Positions 1-5,229 of a stretch of 5,284 nucleotides of DNA are shown here, in pieces. The translations under genes and the position numbers were made by a program. The stretch covers positions 1 through 5,284 of the forward strand of contig CAMPJU010000115.1 in assembly GCA_946886995.1 (NCBI GenBank), given 5' to 3'. The notes below the pieces were generated by a model. That model was not told where the DNA came from and did not search any database. It was given only the letters and a program-made list of their open reading frames with translations. Origin of the DNA: an uncultured Lysobacteraceae bacterium. Lineage in GTDB: Bacteria > Pseudomonadota > Gammaproteobacteria > Xanthomonadales > Xanthomonadaceae. Numbering within the stretch: position 1 is the stretch's first letter; the number at the start of each line of letters is the position of its first letter.

Positions 1-246
1 AACGTCGACCTGACCAGCTACGAGTACAAGGTGCTCGAGTACCTGATGATGCACGCGGGCGAGCTGGTGTCGAAGGCCGACCTGACCGAGCACATCTACC
101 AGCAGGACTTCGATCGCGACTCGAACGTGCTCGAGGTGTTCATCGGCCGGCTGCGCAAGAAGCTGGACCCGGAAGGCACCCTCAAGCCGATCGAGACCGT
201 CCGCGGCCGGGGCTACCGGTTCGCCATCCCGCGGAGCGGCGACTAG
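1..246 (+). CDS. phoP: PhoP-type response regulator, C-terminal DNA-binding domain (5' end outside window)
   Basis: Only the last 81 residues are visible, read in frame from base 1 to the TAG at 244-246. They form an almost complete OmpR/PhoB-type winged helix: the start of the domain (LTSYEYKVLEYL), the positioning helices, a recognition helix at about residues 41-55 (SNVLEVFIGRLRKKL), and the wing ending in IETVRGRGYRF (64-74). The phosphoreceiver domain must lie upstream of the window. The next gene, 10 bp downstream, is a PhoQ-like histidine kinase whose H-box is of the PhoQ type, so I call this PhoP rather than another OmpR-family regulator. In the family, the phosphorylated dimer binds direct repeats in target promoters; in enterobacteria the regulon covers Mg2+ and envelope stress genes. 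The targets here cannot be read from the sequence. A GTG at position 31 is an internal valine codon, not a start. The winged-helix call is very secure and the PhoP identity is strong. Confidence 0.9.
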   Translation, partial: NVDLTSYEYKVLEYLMMHAGELVSKADLTEHIYQQDFDRDSNVLEVFIGRLRKKLDPEGTLKPIETVRGRGYRFAIPRSGD

Positions 247-256
247 ACTCCGCCGA

Positions 257-1657
257 ATGCGGCATTGGGGTCGACCGCGCTCCCTGCAGTCGCGGCAGTT
301 GCTTGCCGCGAGCCTGGGGCTGGTCGCGTTCCTCGCCCTGGCCGGCTATGCGCTGGACCGCGCGTTCCTCGATACCGCCGAAAGCAACGTGCGCCAGCGC
401 CTGCGCAGCTATGCGCTGGCCTATGCCGACGACATCGAGTTCCTGCGCGACGGCTCCCTGTACGTCCCCGAGACCCAGCCGGACCCGCGCTTCGCGCGGC
501 CGGGCGGTGGCCTGTATGCGGAGGTCGTGCTGCCCAACGGGCGCTGGCAGTCGCCATCGATGCAGGGGCCGTTGATCCCGGACGGCGTGATGCTCGCACC
601 GGGCGAGGAAGTGTTCTCCGGCCCGCTGGCCTTCAGCGAGCTCGACGGATCCGCGGGTCAGGCCTACCGCTACGGGATGGGCCTGGTCTGGAGCGTCGAG
701 GACCGGCCCGAGGCCGAGTTCCACTACACCATCCACGTGCTCGAGGACACATCGGCACTGAGCCGGCAGATCACCGTCTTCCGCCAGGCACTGTGGGGCT
801 GGCTGGGCAGCGCGGGCCTGATCCTGCTGCTGCTGCAGATGGTGGTGCTGCGCTGGAGCCTGCGCCCGATGCGGCGGGTCGTCGCGGAACTTTCCCGCGT
901 GCAGCGTGGGCTCGCATCGCGCATGACCGAGCGCCACCCGCGCGAGCTCGAGCCGCTGACCGCGAGCATCAACGCCTTCATCGAGAGCGAGCGCGAGAAC
1001 CTCGACCGCCACCGCCATACGCTCGCCGACCTGGCGCACAGCCTGAAGACCCCGCTGGCGGTGCTGCGCGCGCGCCTCGACAGCGACGTCGGCGAAGCCG
1101 AGTTGCGCGAGGAGCTCGACGTCCAGGTCCGGCGCATGAACGAGATGGTGTCCTACCAGCTCTCGCGCGCGGTGTCGGGCGGGCATGCGCTGTTTGCCGC
1201 GCCCGTGGACATCGAGCCGCACGCAGAGCAGATCGTGCGCGGGCTGGAAAAGGTCTATGCGAGCAAGGGCGTGCTCTGCGAATTCGAGATCGATTCGGAA
1301 GCGCGCTTCCACGGGGAAGTGGGCGACCTGCAGGAACTGCTGGGCAACCTGCTGGAGAACGCGTTCAAGTGGGCGCGCAAGCGCGTACTGCTGACGGTGC
1401 GGCCTGGCGCGACGTCGCCCGGCCGACGGCCCGGATTGTGGGTCGCCGTGGACGACGACGGACCCGGCATCCCGCCTGAAAAGGTCGAACGGGTGCTGCA
1501 GCGCGGGGTGCGGGGCGACGAGCGCGTGCAGGGCCACGGCATTGGCCTGGCGATCGTGCAGGACATCGTGCGCAGCTATCGCGGCACCCTCGAGGTCGGC
1601 CAGGCACCGGACCTCGGCGGTGCACGGTTCGAGGTCGAGTTTCCGCCAGGGCTCTAG
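257..1657 (+). CDS. phoQ: PhoQ-type sensor histidine kinase
   Basis: This 466-residue inner-membrane kinase is the likely partner of the upstream PhoP. Order of parts: short basic N-terminus; TM1 about 14-34; periplasmic sensor about 35-179; TM2 about 180-198; WSLRP at 200-204 opening the HAMP linker (to about 250); dimerisation/phosphoacceptor helix with H261 in HSLKTPLAVL, which matches the PhoQ H-box better than the common HELRTPL form; then the ATPase domain with N-box N364-N368 (NLLEN), G1 box DDDGPGIP (399-406) and G2 box GHGIGLAIV (426-434). All catalytic motifs are intact. Length is close to E. coli PhoQ (486). ATG at 257 is chosen because it lies 10 bp after the phoP stop and gives a proper TM1; no Shine-Dalgarno is visible. 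The sensor acidic cluster is weaker than in E. coli (see findings). The stop overlaps the mtfA stop on the other strand. Another sensor kinase with PhoQ-like architecture is the only alternative. Confidence 0.92.
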   Translation: MRHWGRPRSLQSRQLLAASLGLVAFLALAGYALDRAFLDTAESNVRQRLRSYALAYADDIEFLRDGSLYVPETQPDPRFARPGGGLYAEVVLPNGRWQSPSMQGPLIPDGVMLAPGEEVFSGPLAFSELDGSAGQAYRYGMGLVWSVEDRPEAEFHYTIHVLEDTSALSRQITVFRQALWGWLGSAGLILLLLQMVVLRWSLRPMRRVVAELSRVQRGLASRMTERHPRELEPLTASINAFIESERENLDRHRHTLADLAHSLKTPLAVLRARLDSDVGEAELREELDVQVRRMNEMVSYQLSRAVSGGHALFAAPVDIEPHAEQIVRGLEKVYASKGVLCEFEIDSEARFHGEVGDLQELLGNLLENAFKWARKRVLLTVRPGATSPGRRPGLWVAVDDDGPGIPPEKVERVLQRGVRGDERVQGHGIGLAIVQDIVRSYRGTLEVGQAPDLGGARFEVEFPPGL

Positions 1658-1679
1658 GGTGCCGGCGGACCGTAGAGCC
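1650..1679. terminator. Hairpin spanning both convergent stop codons, possible bidirectional terminator
   Basis: GGCTCTAGGGT (1650-1660) pairs with ACCGTAGAGCC (1669-1679) at 10 of 11 positions, with one G-G mismatch and an 8-nt G/C-rich loop. It contains the phoQ stop and the mtfA stop, and it is the only strong fold at the junction of the two convergent genes. No U-tract follows on either strand, so it is not a classic intrinsic terminator. Its right arm also encodes the end of MtfA (RLYG), so part of the symmetry may be coding constraint. The pairing is directly visible; the terminator function is inferred. Confidence 0.45.
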
Positions 1680-2397
1680 GGGCGAGATGCGCGGCCACGT
1701 CCGGGAACGTGCGGCGCAGCAGCGCCGGATCGCTGAAGTGGTACTCGGTGCACACGGCGAAGAACTCCTCCGGCGCCTCGGCGGCGTAGCCGTCGATCGC
1801 GGTGTCGCGGCCGGCGTCGACGTCCGCGGCGAGGGCGTCGTACGCGCGCTGGAAATCGCGGGCCCACGCCTCCTGCCAGGCGCGCGGCAGCGGGGGCGTG
1901 CCGTCGAGCGCGCCGTCCAGCGCATCGAGCTTGTGCGCCATCTCGTGCGCGGCCACGCAGTAGCCTTCGCGCGGGTTCGCCAGGTCCGACTGCACGTCGG
2001 CCCATGACAGCACCAGGGGACCCGCGTCCCAGCTTTCGCCGATGAGTTCGTCGTTCCACTCGTGCAGCACGCCGGCCGCGTCGACGTGGCTGCGGTCCAC
2101 GCGGAACGCTTCCGGATAGACGATCAGTTGCGACCATCCCGCGAGCCCGCCCGCGCCGAATTCCAGCAGCGGCATGCAGCACAGCGCGGCAAGGACAGCG
2201 CGGTCCGTGTCGTCCAGCACCAGTCCGCCCAGGGGCGTGATCGTCTTGCGGTGCAGGAACGCCGTGGCGAGTTCCCTCAGGCGCGCGCGCCTGGCGTCAT
2301 CGCAGGCGGCCACCCACGGCACGCGCGCCGTGACGGCCAGCCAGGTGGATTCAGGGATCGGTTCGGGACGGAACAGCCGCCCCAGTGCACGCAGCAT
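1654..2397 (-). CDS. mtfA: MtfA-family zinc-dependent peptidase
   Basis: From the ATG at 2397 the product is 247 residues, close to E. coli MtfA (265). It carries the zinc-peptidase motif HEMAHKLD, with H151 and H155 as metal ligands and E152 as catalytic base. A downstream PEEFFAV segment supplies E211, the probable third ligand, at the same place as in MtfA. Other family features are the conserved LLEFGAGGL and LIVYPEAF stretches before the motif and EYHFSDP after it. No signal peptide is visible, so it is cytosolic. In E. coli, MtfA binds and titrates the glucose repressor Mlc and is an aminopeptidase; whether Mlc exists here is unknown, so the substrate is open. Start: a TTG at 2409 would abut the upstream gene's stop with no gap and add four residues (MPDG); I prefer ATG because it is the stronger codon and MLRALGRLF looks like a natural N-terminus. 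Neither start has a Shine-Dalgarno. The gene is probably co-transcribed with the small secreted-protein gene before it. Confidence 0.88.
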   Translation of the reverse strand: MLRALGRLFRPEPIPESTWLAVTARVPWVAACDDARRARLRELATAFLHRKTITPLGGLVLDDTDRAVLAALCCMPLLEFGAGGLAGWSQLIVYPEAFRVDRSHVDAAGVLHEWNDELIGESWDAGPLVLSWADVQSDLANPREGYCVAAHEMAHKLDALDGALDGTPPLPRAWQEAWARDFQRAYDALAADVDAGRDTAIDGYAAEAPEEFFAVCTEYHFSDPALLRRTFPDVAAHLARLYGPPAP

Positions 2398-2409
2398 GCC
2401 GTCAGGCAA

Positions 2410-2709
2410 TCAGCGGAACATGCCCGGCAGGAAGCTGTGCCAGCGCGGCGCCTGCAGGCGGCTGCCCGACGCGGCATCCGTCCCGCGCACCGTCGGCTTG
2501 CCGCGGACCGGGGTGGTCGATGGCTCGGCCGATCGTGTGAGCGCCTTCTTGTCGTCGCGCTCGTCGGCGGCTTCGGCCTTGGCCGCCGCAACCTCCGCCG
2601 GGCACCCGCTGTCCCCGGCGGACAGGTGTGCGATGTCGCGCGCCGTGGCCGCCGACATCGCGGTCGCGCAGGCACAGGCCAGGAGCAAGGCGGTGATCGA
2701 TCTGGACAT
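2410..2709 (-). CDS. Small secreted protein of unknown function
   Basis: This 99-residue ORF starts at ATG 2709 and ends with TGA at 2412-2410. I do not recognise a named family. Residues 1-23 look like a Sec signal peptide: R3 is the only charged residue, followed by the core ITALLLACACATAM and a probable signal peptidase I site after ATA (A23). The mature part, about 76 residues, begins RDIAHLS, has a charged stretch (KAEAADERDDKK, 44-55), a low-complexity Ser/Thr/Pro/Gly linker (59-83), and ends in a distinctive aromatic/hydrophobic tail, RWHSFLPGMFR (89-99). The single mature cysteine is C36. It reads straight into mtfA on the same strand, so the two are probably one transcript. The start is chosen because it opens the signal peptide; the same frame stays open far upstream, but that stretch is antisense to birA. 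It looks real from the signal peptide, the position and the organised tail. From memory, similar short proteins with this tail occur in Xanthomonadaceae; I could not check this. Confidence 0.72.
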   Translation of the reverse strand: MSRSITALLLACACATAMSAATARDIAHLSAGDSGCPAEVAAAKAEAADERDDKKALTRSAEPSTTPVRGKPTVRGTDAASGSRLQAPRWHSFLPGMFR

Positions 2710-2744
2710 GGCAGGGAGCCGGTCAGGGACGGAAGGCGTCAACC

Positions 2745-2750
2745 CACTAT
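2745..2750 (-). promoter_or_regulatory. Possible -10 element for the minus-strand secreted-protein/mtfA unit
   Basis: Read on the minus strand, 2750-2745 is TATAGT, five of six matches to the sigma-70 -10 consensus. Transcription would begin near 2738, giving a leader of about 29 nt before the ATG at 2709. No convincing -35 hexamer lies 16-18 bp upstream. The hexamer sits at the outer edge of the inverted repeat in the divergent spacer. Confidence 0.35.
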
Positions 2751-2775
2751 ATCCCGGTTGGGCGCAACCCGGATA
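2750..2775. repeat. Imperfect inverted repeat in the divergent spacer, candidate operator
   Basis: TATCCCGGTTG (2750-2760) and CAACCCGGATA (2765-2775) are reverse complements at 10 of 11 positions, with a C-C mismatch and a 4-nt spacer GGCG. It lies in the 75-bp non-coding gap between two divergent genes and its ends merge into -10-like hexamers facing opposite ways. A DNA-binding dimer here would control both directions at once. As RNA it could also fold as a hairpin. The symmetry is directly visible; the operator role is inferred. Confidence 0.45.
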
Positions 2776-2777
2776 AT
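2772..2777 (+). promoter_or_regulatory. Possible -10 element of birA, implying a leaderless start
   Basis: GATAAT matches the sigma-70 -10 consensus at five of six positions. Only 7 nt (2778-2784) separate it from the birA ATG at 2785, so transcription would start at or next to the A of the start codon. No clear -35 is present; the bases 17 bp upstream coincide with the opposing -10 element. Confidence 0.45.
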
Positions 2778-2784
2778 CCCACCC

Positions 2785-3798
2785 ATGGACGAGCGCGCCC
2801 TGCTGGAACGACTGGGGGAGGGCCCGGCTCCGGGTGACGACCTCGCCCGGGACGCCGGCCTGACCCGGGCGGCGATCTGGAAGCGGATCGATGCCTTGCG
2901 GGGCGCGGGGATCGGGATCGACGCGCGCCCCGGGCAGGGCTACGCATTGCGCAGCCCCGTCAGCCTGCTGGACGCCGCCGCCATCCGCGCGGCGTTGCCT
3001 CCTGCCGCCCACGCCGAACTTGCGGCGGGGGCTGCGGCGCTCGAGGTCGCCTGGTCGCTCGACTCCACCAGCAGCGAGCTGCTGCGGCGCGGACCGCCCG
3101 ACCGTGGCGCGACGGTCCTCTTCGCGGAGCGGCAGACGGGCGGCCGCGGCCGGCGGGGGCGGTCGTGGGCATCGCCGCTCGCTGCCCACGTGTCGTTCTC
3201 GGTGGCGCGTCGCTTCGGCGGTGGGCTCGCGCGCCTGGGAGGCTTGAGCCTCCTGGCGGGCGTCGCGGCCGCGGAGGCGCTGCAGGCGCACGGCGTGGCG
3301 GGGATCGGCCTGAAATGGCCCAACGACCTGGTGGTGGCCGGGCCCGACGGCCAGTTGCGCAAGCTGGGCGGCATCCTGGTCGAGGGCGGGGGCGAACACG
3401 CGGGGCCCGCGCACGCCGTGGTGGGCGTGGGCATCAATGTTCACCTGCCCGCCACTGCCGCCGACGTGATCGACCAGCCATGGACGGACCTGGCACGGTG
3501 CCTGCCCCCGGGCGTCGCCGGCCCCGGTGCGATCGATCGCAATGCGGTCGCCACGGCAGTGCTGGCGCAACTCCTTCCCGCGCTTGCGCGGTTCGAGCGC
3601 GACGGACTGGCGCCGGTCCTCGCCCGGTTCGCGACGTTCGATGTCCTGGCCGGCCGCGACGTGCTGGTGACCGATGGCGTGCAACGGCACGTTGGCGTTG
3701 CACGGGGAGTCGCGGCCGACGGCGGGCTCCGCATGCAACTTGCCGGCGGCGCCGAACGTGTCTTCCATGCGGGCGAAGCCAGCGTGCGTGCCCGATGA
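2785..3798 (+). CDS. birA: Bifunctional biotin-[acetyl-CoA carboxylase] ligase / biotin operon repressor
   Basis: This 337-residue cytosolic enzyme makes biotinyl-5'-AMP from biotin and ATP and transfers biotin to the carrier protein of acetyl-CoA carboxylase. Residues 1-57 form an N-terminal winged helix-turn-helix (DDLARDAGLTRAAIWKRID, wing GQGYAL), so it is a class II enzyme that can also repress transcription, as in E. coli (321 residues). The catalytic domain has the substrate serine region STSSE (94-98), the biotinyl-AMP loop GRGRRGRSW (120-128), KWPNDL (177-182), catalytic-loop K193 in KLGGILVE, and GVGINV (214-219). The C-terminal domain (about 285-337) ends before the stop. ATG 2785 is chosen because it places the HTH correctly; the frame stays open upstream, but that region is the opposite-strand gene pair. 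There is no Shine-Dalgarno; a -10-like hexamer ends 7 nt before ATG. The stop overlaps the coaX start by 4 bp (ATGA). All key residues are present. No biotin synthesis gene is visible nearby. Confidence 0.96.
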   Translation: MDERALLERLGEGPAPGDDLARDAGLTRAAIWKRIDALRGAGIGIDARPGQGYALRSPVSLLDAAAIRAALPPAAHAELAAGAAALEVAWSLDSTSSELLRRGPPDRGATVLFAERQTGGRGRRGRSWASPLAAHVSFSVARRFGGGLARLGGLSLLAGVAAAEALQAHGVAGIGLKWPNDLVVAGPDGQLRKLGGILVEGGGEHAGPAHAVVGVGINVHLPATAADVIDQPWTDLARCLPPGVAGPGAIDRNAVATAVLAQLLPALARFERDGLAPVLARFATFDVLAGRDVLVTDGVQRHVGVARGVAADGGLRMQLAGGAERVFHAGEASVRAR

Positions 3799-4535
3799 CC
3801 GCGGCGCCCGCGGACTGGCTGCTGGACCTGGGGAATTCGCGCCTGAAGTTCGCGCCCTTGTCCCGCGACGGCGCGATCGGGCCGGTGACGGCCCGCGACC
3901 ACGCCGCGCCGGGGTGGACCGCCGGATTGCCGGCCGGCGGCACGGCCTGGGTCAGTTCGGTCGCGTCGCCGACGCTGACGCTGCAACTGGTGGAAGGACT
4001 TGCCGCGCGCTTCGGCCGTGTCCACATGGCGCGTACCAGCGCGTCATGCGCGGGCGTCGCGGTCGGGTACGCGCAACCGCACCGGCTCGGCGTCGACCGT
4101 TTCCTTGCCTTCCTTGGCGCCTTCGCGGCTGGCGGGGGACCATGGTTGGTGGTCGGTGTCGGGACCGCGCTGACGATCGACCTGCTGGACGCGGACGGAC
4201 GCCACGCCGGCGGTCGCATCGCGCCGTCGCCGACGCTCATGCGCGAAGCCCTGCATGCGCGCGCGACGCACCTGCCCACCGAAGGCGGCACCTACCACGA
4301 GTTCGCGACCGATACGCCCGATGCGCTCGCGTCCGGTTGCGACGGCGCGGCGATCGCGCTGGTGGAGCGCAGCCTGGCCCGCGCGCGCGCCATGCTGGGA
4401 CGCGAGGTGCAACCCTTGCTGCACGGCGGTGGCGCCGAGGCGCTGGCGGCCCGGGTCGATGGTGCCCGGGTCGAGCCCGCGCTGGTGCTGCGCGGACTGG
4501 CGGCCTGGGCGCGCATCGGGATGTGTCGCGACTGA
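3795..4535 (+). CDS. coaX: Type III pantothenate kinase
   Basis: This 246-residue cytosolic enzyme phosphorylates pantothenate with ATP, the first step of coenzyme A synthesis. It has the ASKHA-fold markers of the CoaX family: the N-terminal phosphate motif DLGNSRLK with D11; YAQPHRLGVDR (92-102), in which D101 is the expected catalytic base; GVGTALTIDLLD (121-132); GGRIAPS (139-145); and the late TDTPDALASG segment (172-181). Length is typical (about 240-260). The start ATG lies inside the birA stop (ATGA), which strongly favours translational coupling; no independent Shine-Dalgarno is seen. Type III kinases need a monovalent cation and are not inhibited by CoA, unlike E. coli CoaA; this is family knowledge. 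birA and coaX are often adjacent, and in Neisseria they are fused, so the context supports the call. The family was once named Baf after a Bordetella regulator phenotype, an alternative label that may appear in databases. Confidence 0.95.
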   Translation: MTAAPADWLLDLGNSRLKFAPLSRDGAIGPVTARDHAAPGWTAGLPAGGTAWVSSVASPTLTLQLVEGLAARFGRVHMARTSASCAGVAVGYAQPHRLGVDRFLAFLGAFAAGGGPWLVVGVGTALTIDLLDADGRHAGGRIAPSPTLMREALHARATHLPTEGGTYHEFATDTPDALASGCDGAAIALVERSLARARAMLGREVQPLLHGGGAEALAARVDGARVEPALVLRGLAAWARIGMCRD

Positions 4536-4539
4536 CGCC

Positions 4540-4545
4540 TACAAT
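4540..4545 (+). promoter_or_regulatory. Possible -10 element of the SPOR gene, implying a leaderless start
   Basis: TACAAT matches the -10 consensus at five of six positions and lies just after the coaX stop (4535). Six nt separate it from the ATG at 4552, so a start about 7 nt downstream falls on the A of the start codon. No good -35 hexamer is visible. It could give the SPOR gene its own leaderless transcript besides read-through from birA-coaX. Confidence 0.42.
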
Positions 4546-4551
4546 GGCCTG

Positions 4552-5178
4552 ATGCTTCCCCGCGCACTCCTCGTCCTGCTCGCCGTCATGAACGTGGGTG
4601 TCGCCGCCTGGTGGGTGGCGCACCCCGCCGCACCGCGTACCGACCCGGTCGTCCAGACACCCGCCGGCGTCCCCGGGTTGCGCCTGCCTGCGGAGGACGC
4701 GGCAACGGCAACGAACCCGAGGGCGCCGGCGACGCGGCGCTGCCATCGCTTCGGGCCGTACAGCGATGCGGCAACCCTGGGCGCGGCGCGCGAAGCCGCT
4801 GCGGGGATCACGCCCGCGTTCGAGGTGGTCACGATGCCTGGCCCGGCTCCCGAAGCCTGGCGTGTCGCGGCGCCGCCGCCTCCGGACGGCGACTCGGCGG
4901 CGCTCGCGAGTCGCATCGCAGCGGCGGGGTTCGACGATTTCCTGATCGTGGCGGAAGGCGCCGAGGCGGGCAGCATCGCGCTCGGCCGCTTCAGCACCCC
5001 CGAAGCGGCAGGACGCCGCCAGCAGGCCCTGCGCGATGCCGGATTCGCATCGCAGGTGCATCCACTCGGCGGCAATACCGACTGGTTGCTCCTGGCGTTG
5101 CCGGACGGGCAGCCACTTGCCGCTGCCCGCGCAGCGCTGTCCGCGTTGCAGGCGCAGTCGCACCCCTGCCCGGACTGA
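4552..5178 (+). CDS. Membrane-anchored SPOR-like domain protein
   Basis: The product has 208 residues. Residues 4-24 (ALLVLLAVMNVGVAAWWVA core) form a single N-terminal anchor after MLPR, so the rest is probably periplasmic. A Pro/Ala/Thr-rich linker spans about 25-62. Residues 102-172 look like a diverged SPOR (RNP-like) fold: strand WRVAAP, helix DSAALASRIAAAGF, strand DDFLIVA, strand SIALGRF, helix TPEAAGRRQQALRDAGF, strand ASQVHPL. SPOR domains bind denuded glycan strands at the septum; this is family knowledge and is not proven here. An earlier segment, CHRFGPYSDAATLGAAREAA (64-83), resembles the second half of the domain. The only cysteines, C64 and C206, flank the folded part and could form a disulfide. 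The first strand has a proline run instead of the usual Gly-Ser-Phe-like turn, so binding may differ. ATG 4552 is 16 bp after coaX and directly opens the anchor. A general periplasmic protein with an RNP fold is the alternative. Confidence 0.8.
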   Translation: MLPRALLVLLAVMNVGVAAWWVAHPAAPRTDPVVQTPAGVPGLRLPAEDAATATNPRAPATRRCHRFGPYSDAATLGAAREAAAGITPAFEVVTMPGPAPEAWRVAAPPPPDGDSAALASRIAAAGFDDFLIVAEGAEAGSIALGRFSTPEAAGRRQQALRDAGFASQVHPLGGNTDWLLLALPDGQPLAAARAALSALQAQSHPCPD

Positions 5179-5203
5179 CCACGGGGGGCTCGCGGTCGCG
5201 CGC

Positions 5204-5209
5204 TAGAAT
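5204..5209 (+). promoter_or_regulatory. Possible -10 element for the tRNA-Thr gene
   Basis: TAGAAT matches the sigma-70 -10 consensus at five of six positions, in the 51-bp gap between the SPOR stop and the tRNA. Transcription would begin near 5216, leaving a 5' leader of roughly 14 nt for RNase P to remove. The bases after the hexamer (CGTGGCCC) are G/C-rich, as is common at stable-RNA promoters under stringent control. No clear -35 hexamer at 16-18 bp is seen. Confidence 0.45.
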
Positions 5210-5229
5210 CGTGGCCCGACACACACCAT

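Noticed and set aside
1591..1616. Hairpin CGAGGTC/GACCTCG near the end of phoQ
   Set aside because: The 7-bp arms with a 12-nt loop lie wholly in coding sequence encoding conserved C-terminal residues; chance pairing is likely at this G+C content.
182..2182. 666-codon open frame on the minus strand
   Set aside because: It is antisense to phoQ and out of frame with mtfA. The product is rich in Arg, Ala, His and Gln with no domain motif, typical of a shadow frame in high-G+C DNA.
2674..2709. Lipoprotein signal (LLLAC) in the secreted protein
   Set aside because: C12 is preceded by Leu at -2 and by only about seven hydrophobic residues, too short for a lipoprotein signal; a signal peptidase I site after A23 fits better.
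2750..2775. Classic BirA operator (bioO)
   Set aside because: The repeat lacks the TTGTAAAC/GTTTACAA half-sites and the roughly 15-bp spacing of the known operator, so I report it only as an unassigned palindrome.
2062..2784. Upstream in-frame extension of birA
   Set aside because: The frame is open but overlaps mtfA and the secreted-protein gene on the other strand; the BirA winged helix begins right after ATG 2785.
2710..3768. Upstream extension of the small secreted-protein frame on the minus strand
   Set aside because: It is antisense to birA with no recognisable motif; the signal peptide begins at ATG 2709, so the extension would bury it.
5179..5229. Terminator after the SPOR gene
   Set aside because: I see no stable stem or T-run in the 51-bp gap; the transcript may run into the tRNA or stop by Rho.
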